Positions 9,156-17,663 of a stretch of DNA of 46,338 bases are shown here, in pieces. Made by a program: the position numbers and the translations under genes. This DNA comes from Klebsiella pneumoniae (lineage in GTDB: Bacteria > Pseudomonadota > Gammaproteobacteria > Pseudomonadales > Pseudohongiellaceae). Each line of letters begins with the position of its first letter. Positions within the stretch are counted from its first letter, which is position 1. The stretch covers positions 1 through 46,338 of the forward strand of contig CAMDML010000019.1 in the NCBI GenBank assembly GCA_945902215.1. The letters are read 5' to 3'. Below the pieces are notes generated by a model. That model was not told the origin of the DNA. It searched no databases and worked only from the letters and a program-made list of their open reading frames with translations.

Positions 9156-9448
9156 TGGCTACTTCCCTCTTTTTATACAGCACCAGCGCTTGCCATCTTT
9201 GCGTACAGGCGGAAGCCCTGTTGCAACTTATGTTACGGACAGGAAAGCTGCATCTGCAGGTTGTGGAAATCAGTCATGATGAGGATCTGGTACGACGCTA
9301 TGGCATGCGTATTCCGGTACTGGGTGGGTATGACGGGCAGGGTGTGTGGCAGGAATTAGACTGGCCGTTCACGGCGCCTTATTCAGCTGATCAGGCGCAG
9401 GTGTGGCCGTGGTCGTCGCAGGCCAGCTTGATGTGCCAAGGTTCGTAG
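9155..9448 (+). CDS. Glutaredoxin/thioredoxin-like protein (DUF836)
   Basis: This small 97-residue thioredoxin-fold protein has a CHLC redox motif at residues 13-16 and the cis-proline segment MRIPVLGG, followed by the family's ELDWPF ending. The DUF836 family is glutaredoxin-like; its partner is unknown. ATG 9155 overlaps the pyrD stop by one base, indicating translational coupling. The 3' end runs 58 bases into the convergent M15 peptidase gene, and the last 20 or so residues look unlike the family core. The substrate cannot be told from sequence. Confidence 0.85.
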   Translation: MATSLFLYSTSACHLCVQAEALLQLMLRTGKLHLQVVEISHDEDLVRRYGMRIPVLGGYDGQGVWQELDWPFTAPYSADQAQVWPWSSQASLMCQGS

Positions 9449-10443
9449 CGCACGCCGTACTGGTTGCTGTCCGTGTAGCGAATGTCCACGTAACCCAGAT
9501 TGATAAGACGTTTGAATTCGTCGGTATGGGAAAGGTCAGCCGTGAAATTCATCTCACCCAAACCGCTCTTGCCCACATCAAAATCTCCCGAACCATGGAA
9601 GGAATAACCGGGCGGCGCCAGTGAGCGCGAGGCACGTGACAGGTTGCCGTCGCACTGGTAGGCCTTCGCCAGAAACAGATGCATCTGTTTGACGTTGTTG
9701 CGGATGCCTGACGTGAGCAGCAGTTCCTGCCCGATATCCTTGCGAATCTGCAAATAGTGGTTCAGTGATTCGCCTTTGAGCAAGTAGTGGCCGCTGCCGC
9801 CGATCTTCTCGACATCGCGCTGCACGATGCGATGATTCAGCTCGGGGGTGACCTTCTCACCGAAAAAGCCGTACTGAGTCGCATCCGCGTTGAAAATTTC
9901 ATCCAGGAAATCCAGCTCTGGCTTTTCGAAGTTGCCGATATCCGGATAGTTGCGTGCGAAATACAGCATTTCCTCGAAACCAATCAGATTGAAGTTGGCA
10001 AAGCCAACGAAACTCTGCACACGATCAAGCCGGGACAGTGTGGGTAGCAGCAAGGCGCTATTGTTTTCGTTGAGATGGATGTCGCTGGCGAAATTAGCGT
10101 CAAAGTTGCGAATTTTGTCCAGATAGCCTTCAACTGTTTCTTCGGACAGCTGATCGGTGACATCCTGTGCGTTTTGCACGCTCCCCTGAATTCTCACTTG
10201 ATCTACAGCCCGCTCATTATGCTGGTAGTTGGGATTCAATTCGCTCTCTTGCAGCATCACCAGTTGCAGCTCTTCTTCGGCTGTGGTTTCAACAAGTATG
10301 GGTGCGGGGGAGATCTGGGGTTCGAGCGAAGGAGGTGCCTGCAGGATGCCGGGAGTGCTGTGCCGGCTGGGCAGGAAGCGGTCGGTTACAAGGACTACGC
10401 TACCGGTGGCCAGCAAGGCCTTCAGGAAGGTTCGTTTTTTCAT
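9391..10443 (-). CDS. Exported M15-type (VanY-like) peptidase
   Basis: This 350-residue protein has an N-terminal signal-like segment (MKKRTFLKALLATGSVVLV) and a poorly conserved middle. The C-terminal domain carries the zinc motifs of M15 D,D-peptidases: SFHGSGDFDVG (residues 281-291) and EPWHIKL (334-340). It probably cleaves peptidoglycan stem peptides or a related substrate in the periplasm. The first motif is one residue shorter between histidine and the last aspartate (H283-x5-D289) than the usual H-x6-D, a variant worth noting. It lies 21 bases downstream of tatD and overlaps the DUF836 gene tail-to-tail by 58 bases. Confidence 0.82.
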   Translation of the reverse strand: MKKRTFLKALLATGSVVLVTDRFLPSRHSTPGILQAPPSLEPQISPAPILVETTAEEELQLVMLQESELNPNYQHNERAVDQVRIQGSVQNAQDVTDQLSEETVEGYLDKIRNFDANFASDIHLNENNSALLLPTLSRLDRVQSFVGFANFNLIGFEEMLYFARNYPDIGNFEKPELDFLDEIFNADATQYGFFGEKVTPELNHRIVQRDVEKIGGSGHYLLKGESLNHYLQIRKDIGQELLLTSGIRNNVKQMHLFLAKAYQCDGNLSRASRSLAPPGYSFHGSGDFDVGKSGLGEMNFTADLSHTDEFKRLINLGYVDIRYTDSNQYGVRYEPWHIKLACDDHGHTCA

Positions 10444-10464
10444 ATGCGGGGACTATACCAAAGA

Positions 10465-11262
10465 TCATATGCCGAAAAAATCCCTTGCGTTGCGAGTTGT
10501 TTCATCGGCTATTTTTGCGGCGTCCCGGCCACTGCATTGCGCCACCATTGCCAGCACCCAGACCAGGTGGGCCGGTTCGTTACGCCGGCCTGCCGCATGG
10601 GGCTGGATATTGCGCGGCATTAGGTAAGGGGCATCGGTTTCCAGCAGCAGGCGGTCGGCCGGAATGTCCTTTACCAGCTCCTGCAGGGTTTGCCCGCGGC
10701 GCTCGTCGCAGATCCAGCCGGTAACGCCGATATACATGTCGAGATCCAGATAATCAAAGAGTTCCTCACGCGTGCCGGTGAAGCAATGGACGACACCACG
10801 CGCCAGCCCATCACGCTGTTCCCGCAACAAGCCCATAAAGCGATCGTGTGCATCGCGCTGGTGGAGAAAGATCGGTTTTTGGCATTGCACCGCCATGGTG
10901 AGTTGTTCCGCGAATGCCTGCTCCTGCAGGTGGCGAGGGGTGAAATCACGGTAAAAATCCAGGCCGGTCTCACCGATGGCAACTACCTGTGGCTGCTGAA
11001 GGATACGATGCAGTTGAGCGCTGGTGTCGATGCCGAAACCACTGGCATCGTGCGGATGTACACCGGCTGTGCTGAACAATACCCCGGGCTGGGATCCGGC
11101 CAGATCCGCCGCTTTTTGGCTGGAGACTACGCTGGTGCCAGTGAGGACCATCTGGACGACGCCAGCCTGCAGGGCAGCGGCCATTACGGCCGCACGGTCA
11201 TGGTCAAAACTGTCATGGCCAAGGTTTACCCCGATATCAATCAGGGGCGAAGGGGTGCTCAT
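10465..11262 (-). CDS. tatD: TatD-family metal-dependent DNase
   Basis: This is a 265-residue TIM-barrel amidohydrolase-fold nuclease of the TatD type: 3'-5' DNase activity and a role in DNA repair are known in E. coli. It opens with PLIDIGVNLGHDSF, the true-TatD variant of the metal site, then has STAGVHPHD, AIGETGLDFYRDF, VHCFTGTREE, WICDERRG and ETDAPYLMPRNIQP. ATG 11262 is chosen because it gives the TatD N-terminus, with a weak GGAAG upstream; the frame extends further 5' without conservation. Unlike the E. coli gene it is not next to tatABC here. Confidence 0.94.
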   Translation of the reverse strand: MSTPSPLIDIGVNLGHDSFDHDRAAVMAAALQAGVVQMVLTGTSVVSSQKAADLAGSQPGVLFSTAGVHPHDASGFGIDTSAQLHRILQQPQVVAIGETGLDFYRDFTPRHLQEQAFAEQLTMAVQCQKPIFLHQRDAHDRFMGLLREQRDGLARGVVHCFTGTREELFDYLDLDMYIGVTGWICDERRGQTLQELVKDIPADRLLLETDAPYLMPRNIQPHAAGRRNEPAHLVWVLAMVAQCSGRDAAKIADETTRNARDFFGI

Positions 11263-11445
11263 GGGACTTCCAGTAAAGTGACCAATAAAGTGCGGAACGC
11301 AACAATGTGAGGATGGTAGGGATTGGTTATGGGATATGCCAGCAGACTTCACATATTGGTCAACAAGGATGTCCCTTATTTGAAAAGGTGGCTATACTTC
11401 GCAGCACTTTCGGGGGAGCCCCTTTCCGGGAGCCGGAGCACATCC

Positions 11446-12492
11446 ATGCATCAAGCCATACCAAAAAAGAATATCGATTGGAGCAAGCTGGGTTTCGATT
11501 ACACCAAAACCGATTATCGCTTTTCTGCCATCTGGGAAAACGGCAAGTGGAATGACGGTGAGCTGATCACGTCTGAAATTATCCAATTGCATGAAGGCTC
11601 CCCGGCTTTGCATTACTCCCAGCAATGTTTCGAGGGCCTGAAAGCCCAGACTGCAAAAGACGGCCGCATTCTGCTGTTCCGCCCCGAACTCAACGCCGAA
11701 CGCATGACCAATACCGCCGACCGGCTATCGATGCCGCGCGTTCCCGCTGAACTCTTTCTGCGCGGGGTGCACGAAGCCGTTCGCGCCAATGCTGCCTGGG
11801 TACCGCCTTATGGCAGCGGAGCCTCGCTGTACATCCGTCCACTCTTGATCGGTGTTGGCCCCAACATGGGCTTGCGCCCGGCTAAAATGTACGAATTCCG
11901 CGTAATGGTTTGCCCAGTGGGGCCGTATTACAAAACCGGTGGCCTTTCGGTCATTTCGCTCGCTGTATCCGATTTCGACCGTGCCGCGCCGCACGGTCTT
12001 GGCGATGTCAAAGCCGGAGCCAATTATCCTGGTGGCTTGTACGCAACCCGCAAGGCCCAGGAGCTGGGTGCGTATGAAGCCTTGTATCTGGATGCGGCCG
12101 AACATCGCTATATAGAAGAAGCAGGATCCGCGAACGTCATCATCTCCCTATCTGGCAATAAACTGATCACCCCCAAATCTGCCGCTATCTTGCCCAGCAT
12201 CACCCGGCGCTCGCTGATGGATATTGCGAAAGAGGAGCTGGGCATGAATACCGAAGAGCGCCCGATTGATCTACGCAAGGAAGTTGACACTTTTGTTGAA
12301 GTCGCCGCCTGTGGCACCGCCGCGGTACTCTCGCCGGTAGGCAAGATCTGGTTCGACAATCAATGGCACACTTTCCACGGTAACGGTGAAAAAGTGGGAC
12401 CGGTCATGCACAGTCTCTACGACTGCCTGTCTCAGATTCAAAAGGGCGAGCGCCCCGACTCTTTTGGCTGGACCCCTGAAGTGAAAGTGTGA
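11446..12492 (+). CDS. ilvE: Branched-chain amino acid aminotransferase
   Basis: This class IV, PLP-dependent enzyme transfers amino groups between glutamate and the keto acids of Val, Leu and Ile. The 348-residue protein is of the longer BCAT form (FDYTKTDYRFSAIWENGKW near the start). Motifs are HYSQQCFEGLKAQ, YIRPLLIGVGPNMGL, the lysine segment GDVKAGANYPG, YIEEAGSANVI and ACGTAAVLSPVG. ATG 11446 has GGAG seven bases upstream (11435-11438). A TATACT (11393-11398) could be a -10, but no matching -35 is seen. It reads divergently from tatD. Confidence 0.95.
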   Translation: MHQAIPKKNIDWSKLGFDYTKTDYRFSAIWENGKWNDGELITSEIIQLHEGSPALHYSQQCFEGLKAQTAKDGRILLFRPELNAERMTNTADRLSMPRVPAELFLRGVHEAVRANAAWVPPYGSGASLYIRPLLIGVGPNMGLRPAKMYEFRVMVCPVGPYYKTGGLSVISLAVSDFDRAAPHGLGDVKAGANYPGGLYATRKAQELGAYEALYLDAAEHRYIEEAGSANVIISLSGNKLITPKSAAILPSITRRSLMDIAKEELGMNTEERPIDLRKEVDTFVEVAACGTAAVLSPVGKIWFDNQWHTFHGNGEKVGPVMHSLYDCLSQIQKGERPDSFGWTPEVKV

Positions 12493-12636
12493 AGGCTTCC
12501 TTGGCCCCTCGCTTTCCTTTTCCAAAATCCGATGGTTTAATCCCGGCCCTTTTCAGGCAGGGAGCCCGGCCGGCGCCAGTTTAGTACTGAAAGCGCCGTC
12601 GCCACCGAGCAAAAACCTCAGGAAAATCAACAGCTA

Positions 12637-15285
12637 ATGGCCAAGAATTTAGTCATCGTCGAGTCGCCCGCCAAAGCGAAAACGATCAACAAGTACCTGG
12701 GCAAGGACTTTATTGTGAAGTCCAGCATCGGCCATATCCGCGATTTACCGGTTGGTGGCAACGGGGAAGGAGTCGATGTAAAGGCCCGTGCTGCGGCCGC
12801 CGCCGAGACCCGCAAACTGAGTCCCACCCAGAAGGTCGCCCACAAGGCGCGCAAGGCTAAAGAACAACTCGTCGCCCGCATGGGCATCAACCCCGAGAAG
12901 CACTGGGCGGCGCGCTACCAGATTCTGCCCGGCAAGGAAAAAGTCGTCAGCGAACTGCAGAAGCTCGCGCAAACGGCCGACCACATCTTTCTCGCAACTG
13001 ACTTGGATCGGGAGGGTGAAGCCATAGCTTGGCATTTGCAGGAAGCCATTGGCGGCGATCCCAAGCGCTACAGCCGCGTGGTGTTCAACGAAATTACCAA
13101 GAAGGCCATCGATGCCGCGTTTGCCAAACCAGGCACTCTGGACATGAAGCACGTTGAAGCGCAGCAGGCACGGCGCTTTCTTGATCGTGTAGTTGGCTTC
13201 ATGGTGTCACCGCTGCTCTGGGCGAAAGTCGCGCGTGGCTTGTCTGCTGGACGCGTGCAGTCAGTCGCCGTGCGTTTGCTGGTTGAACGCGAGCGCGAAA
13301 TCCGGGCGTTCGTGCCGGAAGAATACTGGGAAGTGTACGCACAATTGCTCGCGGCCAAACAGAAGGACGCGGTGCGTTTCCAGGTGATCAAACAAAAGGG
13401 CAAAGAATTCCGCCCAAGTAATGAAACGCTGACCAATGCCGCGGTAAAAGTACTGCAAGGTGCAAACTACGCGGTAACTGCGCGCGAAGACAAACCGACC
13501 GCCTCCAAACCGAAAGCGCCGTTCATCACGTCAACGTTGCAACAGGCTGCATCAACACGCCTTGGTTACAGCGTAAAGAAAACCATGATGATGGCGCAAC
13601 GGCTGTATGAGGCCGGCCATATTACCTACATGCGCACGGATTCGACCCAGTTGAGTGCTGATGCTGTTACTGCTTGCCGCGAATATATCGACAGCAACTT
13701 CGGCAAAAAATATTTGCCTGAGAAGCCCATCAGCTACAGCAGTCGTGAAGGGGCCCAGGAAGCGCACGAGGCGATCCGCCCTTCCGATGTCAACGTGACT
13801 GAAAATTCTTCCCTGCTTTCAGCGGTGGAGCGCGATGCGCAGCGCCTGTACAACCTGATCTGGCAACAGTTTGTCGCTTGCCAGATGACGCCAGCGCGCT
13901 ACAAAAGCACCACCATTGATGTCACTGCCGCTGAGTTCGAGCTACGCATCAAAGGCCGCATCTCCGAGTTTGACGGTTACACGCGTGTGTTTCCCGCGAA
14001 TGATAAAGAAGACGATGTGGTGCTGCCCGATCTGAAAGTGGGCGATGCACTGAAACTCGAAAAACTTGAACCAATGCAGCATTTCACCAAACCACCGGCG
14101 CGCTACAGCGAAGCTAGTCTGGTGAAAGAGCTGGAAAAGCGCAGCATCGGGCGGCCTTCTACCTATGCTTCGATCATTTCAACCATCCAGGAGCGCGGTT
14201 ACGTGAAACTGGAAAACCGCCGTTTCTATGCCTTGAAGATGGGCGACATTGTTACTGAGCGCCTGGTCGAAAATTTCAGTGAGTTGATGGATTACGATTT
14301 CACCGCCAACATGGAAGAGCATCTGGACGACATCGCTCAGGGCAAATTGAACTGGATCAAGGTGCTGGACGAGTTTTATGCGAAGTTCAGCAAACAGCTG
14401 AAACTGGCGCAGGCTGATGATGGCGGCATGCGTCACAATGATCCGTCTGAAACCAACATCCTTTGCCCGCTGTGCGGCCGTAACATGCAGATTCGTACCG
14501 GCACCACCGGTGTATTCCTTGGTTGCTCCGGCTACAACCTGCCGCCGAAAGAACGCTGCAAGTCCACGCTGAACCTGACCGCCGGCGATGAAGCGATCAG
14601 TGTCGACGCTGACGATGAAGCTGAGTCACGCGTGCTGCTCAAAAAGCACCGTTGCAAGTTGTGTGATACCGCAATGGATTCCTACCTTCTCGACGAGAAA
14701 CGCAAGCTACACGTGTGCGGCAACAATCCCGGTTGCTCTGGTTTCGAAGTGGAAGAGGGCAAATACAAGTTGAAAGGTTATGACGGTCCGACGCTGGAAT
14801 GCGACAAGTGCAGTGCCCAGATGCAGTTGAAGACAGGCCGTTTCGGCAAGTATTTCGGTTGCACCAACACCGCCTGTAAGAACACCCGCAAGCTGTTGCG
14901 CAGTGGTGAAGCAGCGCCGCCCAAAATGGATCCGGTGCCAATGCCCGAACTCAAGTGCGTTAAGGTTGACGACCACTACATCCTGCGCGACGGTGCCTCA
15001 GGCCTGTTCCTTGCCGCAAGCAAATTTCCGCGTAACCGTGAAACCCGCGCGCCTTTGGTCGTCGAACTGATTCCCCACAAGGCAGCGATTGATCCCAAGT
15101 ACCACTACCTGCTCAGCGCGCCGAAGAAAGATCCCGACGGTCATCCCTCCGTGTTGCGCTTCAGCCGCAAGACCCGCGAGCAGTATGTGCAGACTGAAAT
15201 TGACGGCAAGCCCAGCGGCTGGTCGGCGTATTACGAAGGCAACAAGTGGCTGGTGCAGACCAGCAAGTCGAAAACTGCCAAGTAA
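12637..15285 (+). CDS. topA: DNA topoisomerase I
   Basis: This type IA topoisomerase relaxes negative supercoils. The 882-residue protein starts with the Toprim domain ([32 protein letters not shown]). The catalytic tyrosine is Y331 in [12 protein letters not shown]. Three C-terminal zinc ribbons follow: CPLCGRNMQ...[10 protein letters not shown]...C and CDKCSAQMQ...C. A further C-terminal topo domain ends in a basic tail. The length is close to that of E. coli TopA. The RBS is weak (AGGA about 14 bases upstream). The 144-base gap after ilvE holds a stem GGCGC...GCGCC (around 12574-12599) enclosing CAGT/ACTG. Confidence 0.97.
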   Translation: MAKNLVIVESPAKAKTINKYLGKDFIVKSSIGHIRDLPVGGNGEGVDVKARAAAAAETRKLSPTQKVAHKARKAKEQLVARMGINPEKHWAARYQILPGKEKVVSELQKLAQTADHIFLATDLDREGEAIAWHLQEAIGGDPKRYSRVVFNEITKKAIDAAFAKPGTLDMKHVEAQQARRFLDRVVGFMVSPLLWAKVARGLSAGRVQSVAVRLLVEREREIRAFVPEEYWEVYAQLLAAKQKDAVRFQVIKQKGKEFRPSNETLTNAAVKVLQGANYAVTAREDKPTASKPKAPFITSTLQQAASTRLGYSVKKTMMMAQRLYEAGHITYMRTDSTQLSADAVTACREYIDSNFGKKYLPEKPISYSSREGAQEAHEAIRPSDVNVTENSSLLSAVERDAQRLYNLIWQQFVACQMTPARYKSTTIDVTAAEFELRIKGRISEFDGYTRVFPANDKEDDVVLPDLKVGDALKLEKLEPMQHFTKPPARYSEASLVKELEKRSIGRPSTYASIISTIQERGYVKLENRRFYALKMGDIVTERLVENFSELMDYDFTANMEEHLDDIAQGKLNWIKVLDEFYAKFSKQLKLAQADDGGMRHNDPSETNILCPLCGRNMQIRTGTTGVFLGCSGYNLPPKERCKSTLNLTAGDEAISVDADDEAESRVLLKKHRCKLCDTAMDSYLLDEKRKLHVCGNNPGCSGFEVEEGKYKLKGYDGPTLECDKCSAQMQLKTGRFGKYFGCTNTACKNTRKLLRSGEAAPPKMDPVPMPELKCVKVDDHYILRDGASGLFLAASKFPRNRETRAPLVVELIPHKAAIDPKYHYLLSAPKKDPDGHPSVLRFSRKTREQYVQTEIDGKPSGWSAYYEGNKWLVQTSKSKTAK

Positions 15286-15312
15286 ACGCCTCCTCCATTC
15301 CTGAATCTTGGT

Positions 15313-15339
15313 CCGGCGTGCTGCGCTACAGCGCGCCGG
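15313..15339. terminator. Stem-loop between convergent topA and the GMC gene
   Basis: CCGGCGTGCTG (15313-15323) pairs with CAGCGCGCCGG (15329-15339), 11 base pairs with one G-T wobble and a five-base loop. It sits between converging genes and overlaps the end of the GMC gene. There is no T-run; it is probably a bidirectional terminator or a 3'-end stabiliser. Confidence 0.5.
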
Positions 15340-16882
15340 ATGTAAGTTGTCCTGCCAAATAATCCGCCTGCCGCAACATCAATGAAATGATCGTCAGGGT
15401 TGGATTGGCGCAAGCAGAGGTCGTGAACAAACTCCCGTCGGAGACGAACAGGTTGTTGATGTCGTGGGTCTGGCCGTAGGAGTTGCACACGCTGGTGGCT
15501 GGGTCGTTACCGATGCGCGCCGTACCCATGTTGTGGGTCGCACCGAAGCCTTCGATCGTGTAAACACGGGTAGCGCCGAGTGACTCGTACATCGCGCGGC
15601 CCTTCATCATCGAATAGTCCAGCATTGCCCGCGTGTTCGGGTGCAGGTTATAGGTAACAACCGGCACCGGCAGGCCAAGCGCATCTTTTTCAGTAGGGTG
15701 CAAGGTGATGCGGTTATCCTGTTGTGGCAGGTCTTCTCCAGTAACAATCACGCCGGACAAGTTTTTGTAATTGAGCAGCACCTCGGCGTAGTCCTTGCCC
15801 CAGCCCTTGCTGTCGAGTGTGCTTGCCATTTGTTCGACACTGAGGCCCAGCAAATGGTACTGGAAGCCCGCACTGAAGCCGCGACTCGGGTCATGCTTCA
15901 CTTCGTCGCGAATCACGCCAGCGCATTGGGCACCCTTGAACATGTTGACCTCGCCCGGCATCAGGCCAAGGATCATGGTCATCGCATGCCGCATGTAGTT
16001 GCGGCCGACCTGGTCGCTGCTGTTGGCCAACCCGTTTGGATGCTGTTCTGTTTTCGAGTTCAGCAATAGCCGCGTCGTCTCGACAACATTGGCGGCGACA
16101 CACACAACACGGGCTTGCTGTTCGTGCTCATTGCCGTCGCGGTCGACATAGCGCACGCCGGTCGCGCGTCCGTCTGCGCCGGTGACAATCTGCGTGACCA
16201 TACTTTCTGGCCGCAGTTCGTAGAAGTCGGTCGCTTCAGCTTGCGGGATGTGGTTGAACAGCGTGGTCCATTTCGCATTGCTGGCGCAGCCACTGGCACA
16301 GAAGCCGAGTTGCAGACATGCGGGCCTGCCGTCCCGTGGTGCCGAGTTGATGGCCATGTTGTAGGTGTCAATATCGGTATAGCCAATGTTGCGCGCGGCC
16401 GCTTCCATCACCTTGAAATTGGCGCTGGCCGGCAAACGAGCGATGTCGTTGGTACCAGTGACACCCAACATGAATTCAGCTTTTTCATACCAGGGATTCA
16501 TGTCCTCAAGCGTTACTGGCCAGTCAGCAAGGTTGGAGTCCGGTAGTGCGCCGTAGGTGCTCAGCCCCTTGAATTCGAAGTCATGGAAGCGCGGACAACA
16601 GGCCGTCCAGTGCGTTGTGGTGCCGCCCACAGTTTTGCAACTCCATACCGGCATGCCATCCGGCGCATAACCTGCGCCGACACGGCGGTCGAGCCAACTC
16701 AGTTTGCCAAACATTTCCGGTTCGTTGTTGCGGATGTCGCCCAGGGTCAGTCGCGGCCCGGCTTCCAGGCACACTACCGCAATGCCGCGTTTCGCCAGTT
16801 CACTGCCGATGGTGCCGCCACCAGCGCCAGAGCCGATGACGACAACGACAGAGGCATCGTTCAGATCATAGATAGCTGCCAT
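15326..16882 (-). CDS. GMC-family FAD dehydrogenase (gluconate 2-dehydrogenase large-subunit type)
   Basis: This 518-residue flavoprotein has the FAD-binding motif VVVIGSGAGGGTIGSELA near the N-terminus (glycines at residues 17-23) followed by CLEAGP. The GMC C-terminal domain contains GATHNMGTARIG and LFVSDGSLFTTSACANPT. The family oxidises alcohols, sugars or sugar acids and passes electrons to a membrane acceptor. It has no signal peptide of its own, whereas its partner one base upstream carries a Tat signal, so co-export as a complex is likely. No cytochrome c subunit is seen next to it. The substrate is unknown; gluconate itself is only a family label. Confidence 0.88.
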   Translation of the reverse strand: MAAIYDLNDASVVVVIGSGAGGGTIGSELAKRGIAVVCLEAGPRLTLGDIRNNEPEMFGKLSWLDRRVGAGYAPDGMPVWSCKTVGGTTTHWTACCPRFHDFEFKGLSTYGALPDSNLADWPVTLEDMNPWYEKAEFMLGVTGTNDIARLPASANFKVMEAAARNIGYTDIDTYNMAINSAPRDGRPACLQLGFCASGCASNAKWTTLFNHIPQAEATDFYELRPESMVTQIVTGADGRATGVRYVDRDGNEHEQQARVVCVAANVVETTRLLLNSKTEQHPNGLANSSDQVGRNYMRHAMTMILGLMPGEVNMFKGAQCAGVIRDEVKHDPSRGFSAGFQYHLLGLSVEQMASTLDSKGWGKDYAEVLLNYKNLSGVIVTGEDLPQQDNRITLHPTEKDALGLPVPVVTYNLHPNTRAMLDYSMMKGRAMYESLGATRVYTIEGFGATHNMGTARIGNDPATSVCNSYGQTHDINNLFVSDGSLFTTSACANPTLTIISLMLRQADYLAGQLTSGAL

Positions 16883-16883
16883 G

Positions 16884-17396
16884 TTACTGCGCCTCCGGTA
16901 ACCAGGTGATTTGATCGAAACCGCGATTTATGTAACCACCTTGTTCAATGGCCGAACCGCCGTAACCCACGAGATCAAAGACCGCTTTATCGCGGAACAG
17001 TACTGCGATCGTTGTGGCGCGCGCCACGGTGAAGAAGGGGCTGCTTTCCAAACTGATCAACACTGCAATCCGTTGTGACTCCGGAACATCCATCCAGGCG
17101 GTGTTTCCGCTGGCGGCGCGCAATTGTGCCAGCCCATCCGCCACGGCAGGATCGTTCAATGCCAGTAGCGCTGTGGCAGACTTGATATACAGTTCGGGCG
17201 CAAGTGCGGTGAAGGGAAACAAGTCGTATGCCACGCTGGCCAGAATGTCGAGATCACTGCCACCGATGAGTGTCACTGCAGCGCCGGTCACTTCAGGGCT
17301 TGTTACGGGAAGTTCGGGTGATTCCTGACAGCCAGTCAGTGTCGCTGCGGCGAGTGCGGAGATGGACAGCAGCATGTCCCTGCGGGTGAGTGTCAC
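16884..17396 (-). CDS. Gluconate 2-dehydrogenase subunit 3-like Tat lipoprotein
   Basis: This 170-residue small subunit is of the type that partners GMC dehydrogenases. The N-terminus has a twin-arginine motif (LTRRDMLLS, RR at residues 5-6), a hydrophobic stretch and a lipobox LTGC with Cys23, so it should be exported folded by Tat and lipidated. GTG 17396 is chosen because GGAGG lies six bases upstream and places the Tat motif at the extreme N-terminus; a TTG 39 bases earlier lacks this support. Its stop is one base from the GMC start. It probably anchors and exports the dehydrogenase. Confidence 0.83.
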   Translation of the reverse strand: MTLTRRDMLLSISALAAATLTGCQESPELPVTSPEVTGAAVTLIGGSDLDILASVAYDLFPFTALAPELYIKSATALLALNDPAVADGLAQLRAASGNTAWMDVPESQRIAVLISLESSPFFTVARATTIAVLFRDKAVFDLVGYGGSAIEQGGYINRGFDQITWLPEAQ

Positions 17397-17663
17397 GGGA
17401 AGCCTCCAGGTTGGTTTTGTTATTGTTTTTGACAAGTGTTACGCCTTGGTGAAAAGGTGGCATATGTGGATGCCAGGTTCAATGATCTTGAACGGTGCCA
17501 TTGAAGATACTTGCTGTTTAAGCCGCTCCGGCTTGAATACAAATAGCAAGTCTAATACCTTTGGATGTGGGTTGGCATGCTTTCCTCCACTGGGTGAAGT
17601 CGACACACCAGCTCGCTTACAATAACTAAAAAAAATGGAATTGCTTTCATTTAGGAGATCATT
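17397..17663. promoter_or_regulatory. Divergent control region of the GMC operon and the TonB receptor
   Basis: This 267-base spacer separates the two divergent units. It contains an inverted repeat TTCAATG (17478-17484) / CATTGAA (17499-17505), a possible operator. It also holds a perfect hairpin AAGCCG-CTC-CGGCTT (17520-17534). A TACAAT at 17618-17623 could be a -10 for the receptor gene, but no properly spaced -35 is clear. Shared regulation of both units is inference. Confidence 0.4.

Noticed and set aside
11380-11398. TTGAAA and TATACT as the ilvE promoter
   Set aside because: The boxes are only seven bases apart, too close for a sigma-70 promoter.
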